From a virus: DNA of 35,204 nucleotides. Positions 1 to 6,855 of this stretch are shown here, one piece after another; positions within the stretch are counted from its first letter, which is position 1, and every line of letters begins with the position of its first letter. The notes beneath the pieces were generated by a model. The model saw only the letters and a program-made list of their open reading frames with translations, ran no database searches and was not told the DNA's origin. Location of the stretch: the IMG/VR virus record IMGVR_UViG_3300030116_004711, positions 1 to 35,204 of that record; one strand, written 5' to 3'. The position numbers were made by a program, and so were the translations under genes.

Positions 1-67
1 TGAAAACATAGCAAAAGATAACGAATTATATTTTAAAAAATCAGAAGTGGAGATTGTAAATGACTGA
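1..67 (+). CDS. 3' end of an unidentified gene (partial)
   Basis: An open frame runs in from the left edge (codons from base 2) and stops with TGA at 65-67, giving 21 visible residues that are polar and charged. The TGA overlaps the next gene, whose ATG is at 60 (an ATGACTGA arrangement), as is usual for neighbours in this array. The frame could be chance, but the tight overlap and the GGAG just before base 60 fit an operon continuing from the left. No function can be assigned. Confidence 0.5.
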   Translation, partial: ENIAKDNELYFKKSEVEIVND

Positions 68-326
68 ATGGAAAACAGAAGTAATAATTAAGGAAACAGA
101 AAATATTGGCTATAGAGCAGAAGATTTATCTGAAATGTTGGCAAGGATAAGAAAATGTGCTGAATCAATAAATGGAGTAAATTTTGAAAATAGAGAAATA
201 TTATCAGAAATTAATAGATTATGCACATTAGGTATAGCTAAAGTATTGCCTGATTTAATGTTAAGTAACTTTAAACAAATCGCTATGATTAATCAAAAAT
301 TTAAAAAAGGAGAGATAGATGTATAG
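60..326 (+). CDS. hypothetical protein, 88 aa, helical
   Basis: This is a small soluble protein of unknown function, rich in Glu, Lys, Ile and Asn, with no membrane segment or recognised motif. Its composition predicts mostly alpha helix. The ATG at 60 has a GGAG about seven bases upstream. The 3' end overlaps the lipoprotein gene by eight bases, so the two are probably translationally coupled. It belongs to the rightward array of short genes at the left end, a typical place for early or accessory phage genes. Confidence 0.7.
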   Translation: MTEWKTEVIIKETENIGYRAEDLSEMLARIRKCAESINGVNFENREILSEINRLCTLGIAKVLPDLMLSNFKQIAMINQKFKKGEIDV

Positions 327-579
327 AACATATATTATGCTTTTTGTAGCAATGATTATTTTAGGTTTACTAATGCAAGGTTGTTCTGTAAAATGGCAAC
401 CAATAGTAGACCCTAGAGGAGGAGAAAACTATGCTGAAATAACCAGAGACATTCTTGAGTGCAAAGAACTTACTAAAGAAATATCTAATATATGTTGGGA
501 TAGTATGCTCAACTGTAATAAAAAAGATGAGGCACTTAAGACTTGTTTATCAAACAGAGGGCACTCAGTGTTAAATTAA
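319..579 (+). CDS. small lipoprotein with conserved cysteines
   Basis: An 86-aa predicted lipoprotein. Residues 1-20 form a hydrophobic signal segment ending in a lipobox (Leu-Met-Gln-Gly-Cys), with the lipidated Cys at 22 and Ser at +2, which would favour the outer membrane in a Gram-negative host. The mature part has four more cysteines (48, 59, 66, 76) and ends in a Cys-Leu-x-x-Arg-Gly pattern like small bacterial and phage surface lipoproteins. AAGGAG precedes the ATG. Possible roles are superinfection exclusion or an Rz1-like outer spanin; no Rz partner was seen and the gene lies away from holin and endolysin, so the spanin idea is weak. Confidence 0.75.
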   Translation: MYRTYIMLFVAMIILGLLMQGCSVKWQPIVDPRGGENYAEITRDILECKELTKEISNICWDSMLNCNKKDEALKTCLSNRGHSVLN

Positions 580-580
580 A

Positions 581-787
581 ATGTATGAAACAACAATTAG
601 AATACAAACTAAAAAAAGATTAAATAAGTCAGAAATTGAAAACTACTTGTTTGATAGATTAAGAGATAAAAATCTAAAATATAAAATAAATAAAATCAAA
701 CAGTTGGAAATAGCTGACTTCACAAAAAATTTTAATAAAAGGAAAAAAAATGGTAGTTCAACAGAACAAAAAAGAAGTTACAATTAA
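581..787 (+). CDS. hypothetical basic protein, 68 aa
   Basis: This is a Lys/Arg-rich protein of unknown function. Its ATG lies one base after the stop of the lipoprotein gene, with no strong ribosome binding site, so it probably depends on coupling. Its last 38 bases overlap the next gene in another frame. The N-terminal half has an alternating beta-like pattern followed by a helix, possibly a small ferredoxin-like fold, but this is only a composition-based guess. Confidence 0.55.
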   Translation: MYETTIRIQTKKRLNKSEIENYLFDRLRDKNLKYKINKIKQLEIADFTKNFNKRKKNGSSTEQKRSYN

Positions 788-917
788 ACTCAAAAAATTT
801 GAGTGGATTAAATTAAAGTTCTTATTTGATAATTTTAATATCTCTTATAATGAAGTAAAAGAATATTTAAGAGAAAAAAAAGATAATAAAAATTGGAGAT
901 TTGCAAATGATAAGTAA
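750..917 (+). CDS. hypothetical protein, 55 aa
   Basis: A short Lys/Asn-rich ORF from ATG 750 (AAAAGGA just upstream) to TAA 915-917. It overlaps the previous gene by 38 bases and the next by 11. It fills what would otherwise be a gap of more than 100 bases in a closely packed array, and its composition matches the neighbours, which supports it as coding. Residues from about 10 onward look amphipathic. No family is recognised and the role is unknown. Confidence 0.55.
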   Translation: MVVQQNKKEVTIKLKKFEWIKLKFLFDNFNISYNEVKEYLREKKDNKNWRFANDK

Positions 918-1095
918 CAAATTCATTGATGTTAGTAATAAACTTATAAAATTAAATAAAGCATTTTATAATGCTGAAGATTTAAGTTTTAAAAAAATAT
1001 GGCTAGATAAATGGAATGAAGTAGCCAAATCTACTAAATTTATAAAAGAGAGAAAATTTTTACTAGAGGTTAATGGTATAGCGAATGATAATTAA
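907..1095 (+). CDS. hypothetical protein, 62 aa
   Basis: A small helical, Lys/Asn-rich protein of unknown function. A TTG at 901 is in frame, but the ATG at 907 is preferred: GGAG at 895-898 then sits eight bases upstream, while it would be only two bases from the TTG. The 3' end overlaps the start of the helix-turn-helix gene at 1085, indicating coupling. The protein may work with that regulator, but nothing in the sequence shows it. Confidence 0.6.
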   Translation: MISNKFIDVSNKLIKLNKAFYNAEDLSFKKIWLDKWNEVAKSTKFIKERKFLLEVNGIANDN

Positions 1096-1267
1096 TAATG
1101 GCAAAGATTTTAAAAAGTGGCGAATAAGAAAAGGTTGGTCACAAAAAGAATTAGCAGAGAAGTTAGGCTATAATCAGAGGTTCTCTATATCACATATAGA
1201 AAATGGTTGCAAAAAGATGACTAAACAATTACAGATTTTATGTGAGTATATAGATAAAGATAAATGA
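1085..1267 (+). CDS. XRE-family helix-turn-helix DNA-binding protein
   Basis: A 60-aa protein that is almost entirely one Cro/C1-type helix-turn-helix domain (HTH_3): an Arg-Lys-Gly-Trp-Ser-Gln-Lys-Glu-Leu-Ala stretch at about 16-25 is the first helix of the motif, and Ile-Ser-x-Ile-Glu-Asn-Gly at about 35-41 is the recognition helix end. Proteins this short act as dimeric operator-binding repressors or activators. It overlaps the gene before it and, through ATGA at 1264-1267, the 2OG oxygenase after it. No divergent early promoter pair or integrase is present, so a lysogeny role is not supported. It may control early genes. Confidence 0.85.
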   Translation: MIINNGKDFKKWRIRKGWSQKELAEKLGYNQRFSISHIENGCKKMTKQLQILCEYIDKDK

Positions 1268-1842
1268 GCATAGCTATACCTCCAAAACTTGCTAATACTC
1301 ATGGAGTGCTTTGTGTAGATACATTATCAAAAGATGCTTGTAATAAGATAATAAATTTACACAAAGTATCTCATCATCTTAAAGGCAGAGTACAAGAACC
1401 AATATCTAAAGGTGCTGATTACAGAAAAATAGTATCTATTAGGCAGGTTGATTGTTGGGTAATAGATGAAAGCCACGAATGGATAGATCAATTATTAGTA
1501 GACAAAGCAGTAAGAGCAAATGAAACATTTGATTATAATATGGCAGGATTATTAGAAAGACCTCAACTGCTACGATACAATGCTCCCTCTATAGGATATG
1601 ATTGGCATACAGACATAGGCTCTGGAGATGCCTCAACAAGAAAAATATCCTGCTCTATATTATTAAATGACGAATTTAAGGGAGGCGACCTTGAATTTTT
1701 TAGTAGTGGTATACAGAAAATAGAGATGAATAAAGGCGATGTAGTATGCTTTAGTTCCTTTATGCCTCACAGAGTAACAAGGGTAGAGAAGGGTTTTAGG
1801 TGGGCATTGGTCTGTTGGTTTAGTGGCTCTCCATTCAAATAA
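1264..1842 (+). CDS. 2-oxoglutarate/Fe(II)-dependent oxygenase, prolyl-4-hydroxylase type
   Basis: A 192-aa double-stranded beta-helix dioxygenase, predicted to couple 2-oxoglutarate decarboxylation to substrate hydroxylation. The iron-binding triad is visible: His115 and Asp117 in a Trp-His-Thr-Asp motif and His169 in Met-Pro-His-Arg. Arg179 is placed to bind the 2-oxoglutarate 5-carboxylate, and the Gly-Gly-Asp-Leu motif near 140 is typical of PKHD/P4H enzymes. Length matches single-domain members. Such genes recur in marine phages with unknown substrate, either host or phage protein or a nucleic acid base. Its start overlaps the XRE gene stop. A link to DNA-base oxidation is possible given the candidate modification genes at the other edge, but it is not a recognisable TET/JBP enzyme. 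Confidence 0.88.
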   Translation: MSIAIPPKLANTHGVLCVDTLSKDACNKIINLHKVSHHLKGRVQEPISKGADYRKIVSIRQVDCWVIDESHEWIDQLLVDKAVRANETFDYNMAGLLERPQLLRYNAPSIGYDWHTDIGSGDASTRKISCSILLNDEFKGGDLEFFSSGIQKIEMNKGDVVCFSSFMPHRVTRVEKGFRWALVCWFSGSPFK

Positions 1843-1867
1843 TTTTTTTCAAAATACTTCATTTTAT

Positions 1868-1924
1868 TTGTTGTTTTTCTTATATATTAGACAATAATAG
1901 TTATAATTATAACTTACAAGGAGA
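1868..1924 (+). promoter_or_regulatory. conserved promoter/leader, copy 1
   Basis: This block has TTGTTG (1868-1873), 19 bases, then AATAATAG (1893-1900), then an AT-rich leader ending in TTACAAGGAGA. The same layout with identical 19-base spacing precedes the genes at 21180 and 29411. A perfect 16-base palindrome at 1899-1914 lies between the putative promoter and the ribosome binding site and could be an operator or a small hairpin. The downstream ATG is at 1933. The exact -10 element is uncertain. Confidence 0.7.
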
Positions 1925-1932
1925 ATGATTAA

Positions 1933-2184
1933 ATGTTTATATTAATAAGAAAATTAAAAGGCGAAAAAAATTGGAGGACTTCTGTCCACAATTATAATGG
2001 ATATTCAGTGCTTGTGTATTCAGATCACGCAACTGCTTTATCTGCATTAAAGGAAATGAGATATTTATTTCCTGATGTTGTGGCTCACATAGAGGATTAC
2101 AACTACTCTGACTACTCAGCTAAGATGGTTACTGGTAATTCAAGAACTCCAGTTTTTCTAGCAAGATTACAGGAGAGTGCATAG
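1933..2184 (+). CDS. hypothetical protein, 83 aa
   Basis: First gene behind promoter/leader copy 1, with AAGGAG about nine bases before the ATG. It is a compact soluble alpha/beta-looking protein with aromatic residues and no cysteines, signal or membrane segment. No family is recognised. Its strong leader, shared with two other + strand units, suggests high or timed expression. Its TAG overlaps the GTG start of the next gene. Confidence 0.75.
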   Translation: MFILIRKLKGEKNWRTSVHNYNGYSVLVYSDHATALSALKEMRYLFPDVVAHIEDYNYSDYSAKMVTGNSRTPVFLARLQESA

Positions 2185-2381
2185 TGTTAAGTAAAAAAAT
2201 GCAAATTAAATATAAAAGCAAAATTCAGAAAACCAAAAGAATAGTAAAAGAAGGATTAAAGATAAATCAGTCAAAAGATAGCATTATTCTTAAAATAGGT
2301 ATGCACCTTAATATGATGCCAATAAGTGCAGAGGCATTTTATAAACAAGCAGTCAATGAACTAGAAATGGAGAGTAAATAA
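2184..2381 (+). CDS. hypothetical basic protein, 65 aa (GTG start)
   Basis: A Lys-rich small protein. The GTG at 2184 overlaps the previous TAG and has AGGAG eight bases upstream, so it is preferred over the internal ATG at 2199. The N-terminal third is strongly basic and the rest is helical with several Met and Ile residues. Function is unknown. It is the middle member of a three-gene unit (1933-2734) and overlaps the next ATG through a shared base. Confidence 0.65.
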   Translation: MLSKKMQIKYKSKIQKTKRIVKEGLKINQSKDSIILKIGMHLNMMPISAEAFYKQAVNELEMESK

Positions 2382-2734
2382 TGTATTTAGGATTAACAAC
2401 AGACTTTATCAAGGCTAAAAAATTGCTTAAGATTAAAGATACTAGAACAGATGAATATACTGCAGTAAAAGTCTATTGCAGAAAAGCTAAAGATTGGATT
2501 AAACACACTCATTTGTGTTCTGACAAAAGAATATGGCAATTGCTATGGAGAGGTTTTTCTGTAGATGATGTTTACAAAATAGTAGTAGAGCAATATAGGT
2601 ATTGGGATATTCCTGAATATTGGGAAGAAAAAAAACAAGGAGTAGAGATGTCCTATAAGTTCACCTACGGAAAAGGCAGTAATAGATACAAGGACTACAA
2701 TCCTGTTAGTTACTTAAAGAATATACTCTCTTAA
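2381..2734 (+). CDS. hypothetical protein, 117 aa
   Basis: Last gene of the 1933-2734 unit; its ATG overlaps the preceding TAA. It is rich in Lys, Trp and Tyr, with a Trp/Tyr-dense stretch at about 65-90 and a basic N-terminal half, a composition seen in nucleic-acid-binding phage proteins, though no motif proves it. A hairpin terminator starts six bases after the stop, so the unit probably ends here, facing the lysis genes on the other strand. Confidence 0.75.
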   Translation: MYLGLTTDFIKAKKLLKIKDTRTDEYTAVKVYCRKAKDWIKHTHLCSDKRIWQLLWRGFSVDDVYKIVVEQYRYWDIPEYWEEKKQGVEMSYKFTYGKGSNRYKDYNPVSYLKNILS

Positions 2735-2739
2735 TACTC

Positions 2740-2780
2740 AATACCCCTAGAATCTTATTTAAATCGGTTTTAGGGGTATT
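2740..2780 (+). terminator. intrinsic terminator between convergent units
   Basis: AATACCCCTA (2740-2749) pairs perfectly with TAGGGGTATT (2771-2780). The stem can be extended inward by about five more pairs with wobbles, and TTTTCTATTGTTTTG follows on the + strand. It lies directly after the last rightward gene and next to the stop of the leftward holin gene, so it may also stop leftward transcription, although the minus-strand side has no clear U run. Confidence 0.85.
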
Positions 2781-2782
2781 TT

Positions 2783-3163
2783 CTATTGTTTTGTATCTGT
2801 TTTTTTACTCTTGTCAAAAGACCTCATTCCTGCAATACCCAACATACCAAATAATAAAGGCATCATTACAGACATATCTGCTTGAGGAATGATAATACCG
2901 AATCCTGCACAAATTGGGGAAATCATATAATTAATCGCTAGTGAAAGCCCACAAATCCAACCAATTAGAGGTCGCCAAGATGATTGAAACCAATTTCCTT
3001 GTGCCTCAGCTTTATTTACTTCTATTTGTTTTAAAGATAATTCTTGAGCGTGTCTTTCAGCCATAGTTGCAAGGTCATGTGCAAGTTGTGCCTGTTTGTC
3101 TTTATCTCTTACAAATTTACCTATTAATTTAGTTGCAGGTCCAATTAATGCAGTCAAAGCCAT
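2783..3163 (-). CDS. holin (GTA 3TM-type holin family)
   Basis: A 126-aa protein that fits the GTA_holin_3TM family, small membrane proteins that permeabilise the inner membrane so that endolysin reaches the cell wall. Residues 1-60 are amphipathic and charged. A Trp-Arg-Pro-Leu-Ile-Gly-Trp motif (63-69) leads into hydrophobic segments at about 65-93 and 97-114, followed by a Lys-rich tail. The TAATG overlap with the endolysin gene shows a two-gene lysis cassette at the end of the late transcript. The family match rests on the WRPxIGW motif and topology. Confidence 0.88.
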   Translation of the reverse strand: MALTALIGPATKLIGKFVRDKDKQAQLAHDLATMAERHAQELSLKQIEVNKAEAQGNWFQSSWRPLIGWICGLSLAINYMISPICAGFGIIIPQADMSVMMPLLFGMLGIAGMRSFDKSKKTDTKQ

Positions 3164-3627
3164 TATTTTCTCTCCCTATAATTTTTGCCATCAAATAAAA
3201 GATAATTACCTCTGTTTTTTTCTTTATTGTAAGAAACATGAACCCAACCAGATGTAGGCTCATCTTCCTTGTAAAACTCTAGTATTAATTGATCATAAGT
3301 AAGATTATTATGAATCCACTCTGCAAGCCTAAGATTATCTACACTAGGAATCTCTATGTCAGCTGCCTGTCCTTTACAATGTTGACTTTTAGAAGATGAT
3401 TTTAAAAGGGCATTCAATTCTAAATTTCTGTAACCAGAATTAGGAGAAAAAGGCACAGAAAAAAAATCTCTTACAGGTTGTAAGATATTAACTGATAACT
3501 GAACTAGATTTTCTATAATAATTTTATCTTCAGGAATGTTATTAATATTATTTCTAACAGCAGTTTGGCTTTTACACAATTCGCCTAAAGTAAAATTTTC
3601 TGATAACTTATAAGAATTATCAAACAT
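3163..3627 (-). CDS. M15-type peptidoglycan peptidase (endolysin)
   Basis: A 154-aa zinc peptidase of the D-Ala-D-Ala carboxypeptidase/L-Ala-D-Glu endopeptidase group (Peptidase_M15), predicted to cleave peptidoglycan cross-links at lysis. The zinc site is visible: His83 and Asp90 in a Ser-x-His-x-x-Gly-x-Ala-x-Asp motif, and His130 in Trp-Val-His-Val-Ser. Glu117 could be the catalytic base. The N-terminal part begins with the usual Asn-Phe-Thr-Leu-Gly-Glu segment. There is no signal peptide, so export would depend on the holin encoded next. TAATG overlaps link it to both neighbours. Confidence 0.9.
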   Translation of the reverse strand: MFDNSYKLSENFTLGELCKSQTAVRNNINNIPEDKIIIENLVQLSVNILQPVRDFFSVPFSPNSGYRNLELNALLKSSSKSQHCKGQAADIEIPSVDNLRLAEWIHNNLTYDQLILEFYKEDEPTSGWVHVSYNKEKNRGNYLLFDGKNYRERK

Positions 3628-4298
3628 TACTCTGGCATTCCATCAGGTACATCTGGAAAATTGTAAAGAGTTGCAGGAGTTTTTATAGTTCCATCAGAAT
3701 TATAAATAGGTGTAAGTAATGCAATAATTGCATCAAAATCACTAGCATTAGTTATTGCTGTTTCCATAGTGGTTGCAGAACTTCTAATACCACTTCTATA
3801 TGTTGCTACTGTTGAAGGTACATCTTCATCTGTGTCAGCTTTTCTTATAATCCATTTATCTGTTCTAGCTAAAAGACTAGACTGCATATCTCTAACTTTA
3901 TTTTTCAGTATTGTTTTTAAACCCTCTGTCACTATTTGATTTCCATTTCCATCTAACTTAGGGTCATTAGCACTTGTTCCGTCTGGTGCTTGGTTAGCAT
4001 CTATTTCACTTTTAGACCAAACTTCATTTACATCATCTAAGGCTTTTGCAGAGTAATTATAAGTTCTTTCTACTTGACTGTCTGTACTATTCCAAGCATA
4101 ACCCTCGCTAACACCACCATACAACTCTTGGTGAATTGGTCTATTATTCTTATCTATTACAGGATATATTCCAAAATCAGCTAATCTTGTATTATCTTTA
4201 AAAATTGTTTTTGGATACTGTGTACCAGAGGCATCTTTTAATATCTCTGGACTCCTATATATTTTTGTTACTTGATCATTTTCTATTTTTCCCCACAT
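3627..4298 (-). CDS. tail fibre assembly/chaperone-like protein
   Basis: A 223-aa protein directly after the appendage genes. Its C-terminal half (about 135-185) has Leu-Leu-Ala-Arg-Thr-Asp-Lys-Trp followed by a helical stretch with Tyr-Arg, resembling the C-terminal helices of phage tail fibre assembly/chaperone proteins (DUF4376-like), which help fold or attach fibres. The N-terminal half is beta-like and carries a hydroxy-rich linker. AGGAGGAAAT precedes the ATG. The position between the fibre and lysis genes supports the call; the precise family is not certain. Confidence 0.6.
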   Translation of the reverse strand: MWGKIENDQVTKIYRSPEILKDASGTQYPKTIFKDNTRLADFGIYPVIDKNNRPIHQELYGGVSEGYAWNSTDSQVERTYNYSAKALDDVNEVWSKSEIDANQAPDGTSANDPKLDGNGNQIVTEGLKTILKNKVRDMQSSLLARTDKWIIRKADTDEDVPSTVATYRSGIRSSATTMETAITNASDFDAIIALLTPIYNSDGTIKTPATLYNFPDVPDGMPE

Positions 4299-4306
4299 AT
4301 TTCCTC

Positions 4307-6067
4307 CTAAAAAGTATTGTTATATTTTGCTGGCACGTCTCCCCATGCTCCAAAAAGCCAAGTACCACTTGCATTTACTGTTGCATTTGATGTTCTTAAT
4401 TTAAAACCATTACCATAAATGTCTAAACCATAACTTGTATGGTCTGTTAAAGTCTCATCCCAAAATTGTTGTGCAGGTGAATTTGGTGGGTCATTATATC
4501 CACCACCTCTTACACCATCATAAAGAGTCCAAGGTGATACTGTATCCATTCCTTTGATAAATAAAAATCTGGGTCTGAAACCTGTGTACACATATGGTCC
4601 ATCATTATTTGCATTTCCTTCGAAACTTCCAAACTTACTATACCCTTCAACATCGTGCCAGATATAACTTATATAATTTGCAGTATTACCATTTATTTCT
4701 GCGTGAGAACCTAGACCAAATACTGAACTACTTATAGCTGATACATCCCATCTTTGTGTGCCCTCTGTAGTTAATGCTGCACTTGTATCTAAAAACATAA
4801 TTTTATTATCATCTTGTGTCATACTTTGATGCCATACTCCCCATTTTTGACTAGCACCTCTATTTTTAATAAATACTAAAGAAGGTTTTGCAGATAGCCC
4901 ATGTCCAAAAGTTGCACCATTAGTGCCATTTCCTGTATAAGAAACTATACTAAAACCTGCTTTTGTATTTGCTTGTACTGTAGAAGTTATTGTTCCATCT
5001 GTATTTGATGAGGTCACTCCCCCATTAGCACGAAAACACCAAGTTACAAAAGTTCTACTAGAATAATTTATATCTGTATTCCCATTACCCATAGACCAAC
5101 CATCAGTATCAAAAGAGGTTATTAAGTATGAGTATGTTGCCTCTGAACCACTTTGACTAGGATATAATTGTTTAGAACCTCCTCTTGTAGAATCATAAAC
5201 TTGTTGAACTGAGGCATAATTTCTAGCTTTTAAAAATATTAGGTCAGGTTTAAATCCTAATCCTGTAATAGATCGAGTACTTCCATTACCAGTATAAGTT
5301 AAAACATTCATTTGTTTAACAGGGTGGTCATCATCAGTTTGTGCAGGGTCTATGTCTGCTGATATAGGTAAATTAGCTGTACAACACGCTAAATAGCCTG
5401 AGGGAACAGAATACTTGAAGTCACCAAAGCCATTTCCATCTGCATTACTTCCTGCAGATAAAGCTCCACCAAAAGTAGAATCTTGTCCAAAATTACAAGT
5501 TACATCAAAATTACTCACAGTTCCTCCACTAGCTCCTACTGCTGCAAAATAGGTTAATGATGTGTCTATGCCTGTTGCTACAGTTCCTAAAGTAGAGCCA
5601 TTTCTGTAAATAACCCAAGTACCATTATCTAAATCTAAGGCAAAGCCTAACACATCTCCACTTGTGTGATCTGATAATCCTGCTGATGTATCTGTTGAAC
5701 CATTATGTCTAATTCCAGTTGCACTGCCATTAACGTGAGTAAAACTATATCCAGATAAAGTTGCAGAACTTCCATTACCTAAATCTTGACCATAAGTTCC
5801 ATCATCTACAGATTTACTGCACGTTGAATATGGTGCAAAACCAACACTCCAATCTCTAGCACCTGCAGGTGTACCACCACCAGACAAATAAACCTCCCAA
5901 TACCATTTACCAGTTTTCATTCCAAAATTACAAACTACTCCTCCGTTATAGTTTCCTGGTGATAAAGTGCTACCATCAAATTTTAAACCAGCTCCTGCAG
6001 GTGTAACTGTAGATGTAAGACTTTGTGCTTGAAAGTTTATTGTTGCAAAATTTCCACTACTTGGCAT
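4307..6067 (-). CDS. tail appendage protein with SPRY and DUF7483-like repeats
   Basis: A 586-aa beta-rich structural protein, probably part of the tail fibre or receptor-binding apparatus. Residues about 20-200 look like a SPRY/concanavalin-type domain (Gly-Lys-Trp-Tyr-Trp-Glu-Val, then Trp-Ser-Val-Gly-Phe). From about 250 to the end come three related units beginning with Tyr-Thr-Gly-Asn-Gly or a variant, followed by a Pro-x-Leu-hydrophobic-Ile-Lys-x-Arg pattern and a Tyr-Asp/Trp-His motif, typical of DUF7483 repeats in marine phages. It starts 20 bases after the LamG gene with its own AAAGGA site. In related phages these domains are often one polypeptide. Confidence 0.75.
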   Translation of the reverse strand: MPSSGNFATINFQAQSLTSTVTPAGAGLKFDGSTLSPGNYNGGVVCNFGMKTGKWYWEVYLSGGGTPAGARDWSVGFAPYSTCSKSVDDGTYGQDLGNGSSATLSGYSFTHVNGSATGIRHNGSTDTSAGLSDHTSGDVLGFALDLDNGTWVIYRNGSTLGTVATGIDTSLTYFAAVGASGGTVSNFDVTCNFGQDSTFGGALSAGSNADGNGFGDFKYSVPSGYLACCTANLPISADIDPAQTDDDHPVKQMNVLTYTGNGSTRSITGLGFKPDLIFLKARNYASVQQVYDSTRGGSKQLYPSQSGSEATYSYLITSFDTDGWSMGNGNTDINYSSRTFVTWCFRANGGVTSSNTDGTITSTVQANTKAGFSIVSYTGNGTNGATFGHGLSAKPSLVFIKNRGASQKWGVWHQSMTQDDNKIMFLDTSAALTTEGTQRWDVSAISSSVFGLGSHAEINGNTANYISYIWHDVEGYSKFGSFEGNANNDGPYVYTGFRPRFLFIKGMDTVSPWTLYDGVRGGGYNDPPNSPAQQFWDETLTDHTSYGLDIYGNGFKLRTSNATVNASGTWLFGAWGDVPAKYNNTF

Positions 6068-6087
6068 ATATAGTATTTCCTTTCATA

Positions 6088-6855
6088 TTAACTCCCAAAT
6101 GTTGGACTATCAAGAACTTGGTTACTTGCAGTTAGACCACTTGATGTAAAATCATTATTATTGCCTGAACTGTCATTACCTAAATCACTTGCATTTTCAA
6201 ATTTTAAATAAAAATCTTGACTTCCAAATGTAATACTTGCTGATGCATCTTTAGGAATCCACACACCATTTTTAAATTCACCAAATACTGTATGTGCTAA
6301 ATTTTGGTCATATATACCATACATTTCAGCAACATAACCATAAAAATTATGGCTACCTCCATTTGAAGAACCTACTTCTAAATTATTACCATTTTGAAAT
6401 ATCCCACTACTTCCTGCTGTATTGGAAGATAAACTTTGGTTAACTCCATTTACATAAATCGCTGCATTATTATCAGTTGTAGCTCTATAAATATGAAAAT
6501 GATACCATCCAGAAGTATCCCTATAAACTCCATCAGTTTCAATAGCACCATAAGATGAATAACGCATCGTATCATTACTACTATCAGCTCTTATTTGTAT
6601 TTGTCCACCACCTCCAGAATTACCTAAAATTACTTGTCTACCACCAGAATTAACTATTCCAGCTCTTTTTATCCAAAAACTTACTGTAAATTGAGTCTGT
6701 GCTGTAGCTCCAGATACAGCTTTGTACAAATATTGACTAGAAGTGCCATCTAGCCTTAACGATTGATCTATCTGGTAGGTATAAAAAGATGCTCCTCCAC
6801 CTCCAGAACCTTGTCCAGATGCTCCTGCTCTATTTGATGTGTTTAAAACTCCCAT
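6088..6855 (-). CDS. LamG/concanavalin-like tail appendage protein
   Basis: A 255-aa protein that is largely one LamG-type jelly roll: Arg-Leu-Asp-Gly near the start, Phe-Thr-Val-Ser-Phe-Trp-Ile-Lys in the middle and Ile-Tyr-Val-Asn-Gly-Val-Asn later, the standard landmarks of this lectin-like fold. A Gly-rich linker occupies residues 13-24. The end has the Asn-Asn-Asn-Asp-Phe-Thr segment that often joins LamG to following SPRY modules in marine phage fibres. Probable role: carbohydrate or surface binding at the tail tip. It starts at the stop of the preceding fibre gene. Confidence 0.78.
   Translation of the reverse strand: MGVLNTSNRAGASGQGSGGGGASFYTYQIDQSLRLDGTSSQYLYKAVSGATAQTQFTVSFWIKRAGIVNSGGRQVILGNSGGGGQIQIRADSSNDTMRYSSYGAIETDGVYRDTSGWYHFHIYRATTDNNAAIYVNGVNQSLSSNTAGSSGIFQNGNNLEVGSSNGGSHNFYGYVAEMYGIYDQNLAHTVFGEFKNGVWIPKDASASITFGSQDFYLKFENASDLGNDSSGNNNDFTSSGLTASNQVLDSPTFGS

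Noticed and set aside
319-579. Lipoprotein as an Rz1-type outer spanin
   Set aside because: It is not proline-rich, no Rz-like inner-membrane partner overlaps it, and the holin and endolysin are on the other strand; an Rz1 role is not supported.
1085-1267. XRE protein as evidence of a temperate phage
   Set aside because: No integrase, attachment site or opposing repressor/Cro pair is present in the window, and small XRE proteins are common in lytic phages too.
1264-1842. 2OG oxygenase as a TET/JBP DNA-base hydroxylase for hypermodification
   Set aside because: The visible motifs match the prolyl-4-hydroxylase/PKHD type and the gene is far from the kinase/transferase pair; the link is only a speculation.
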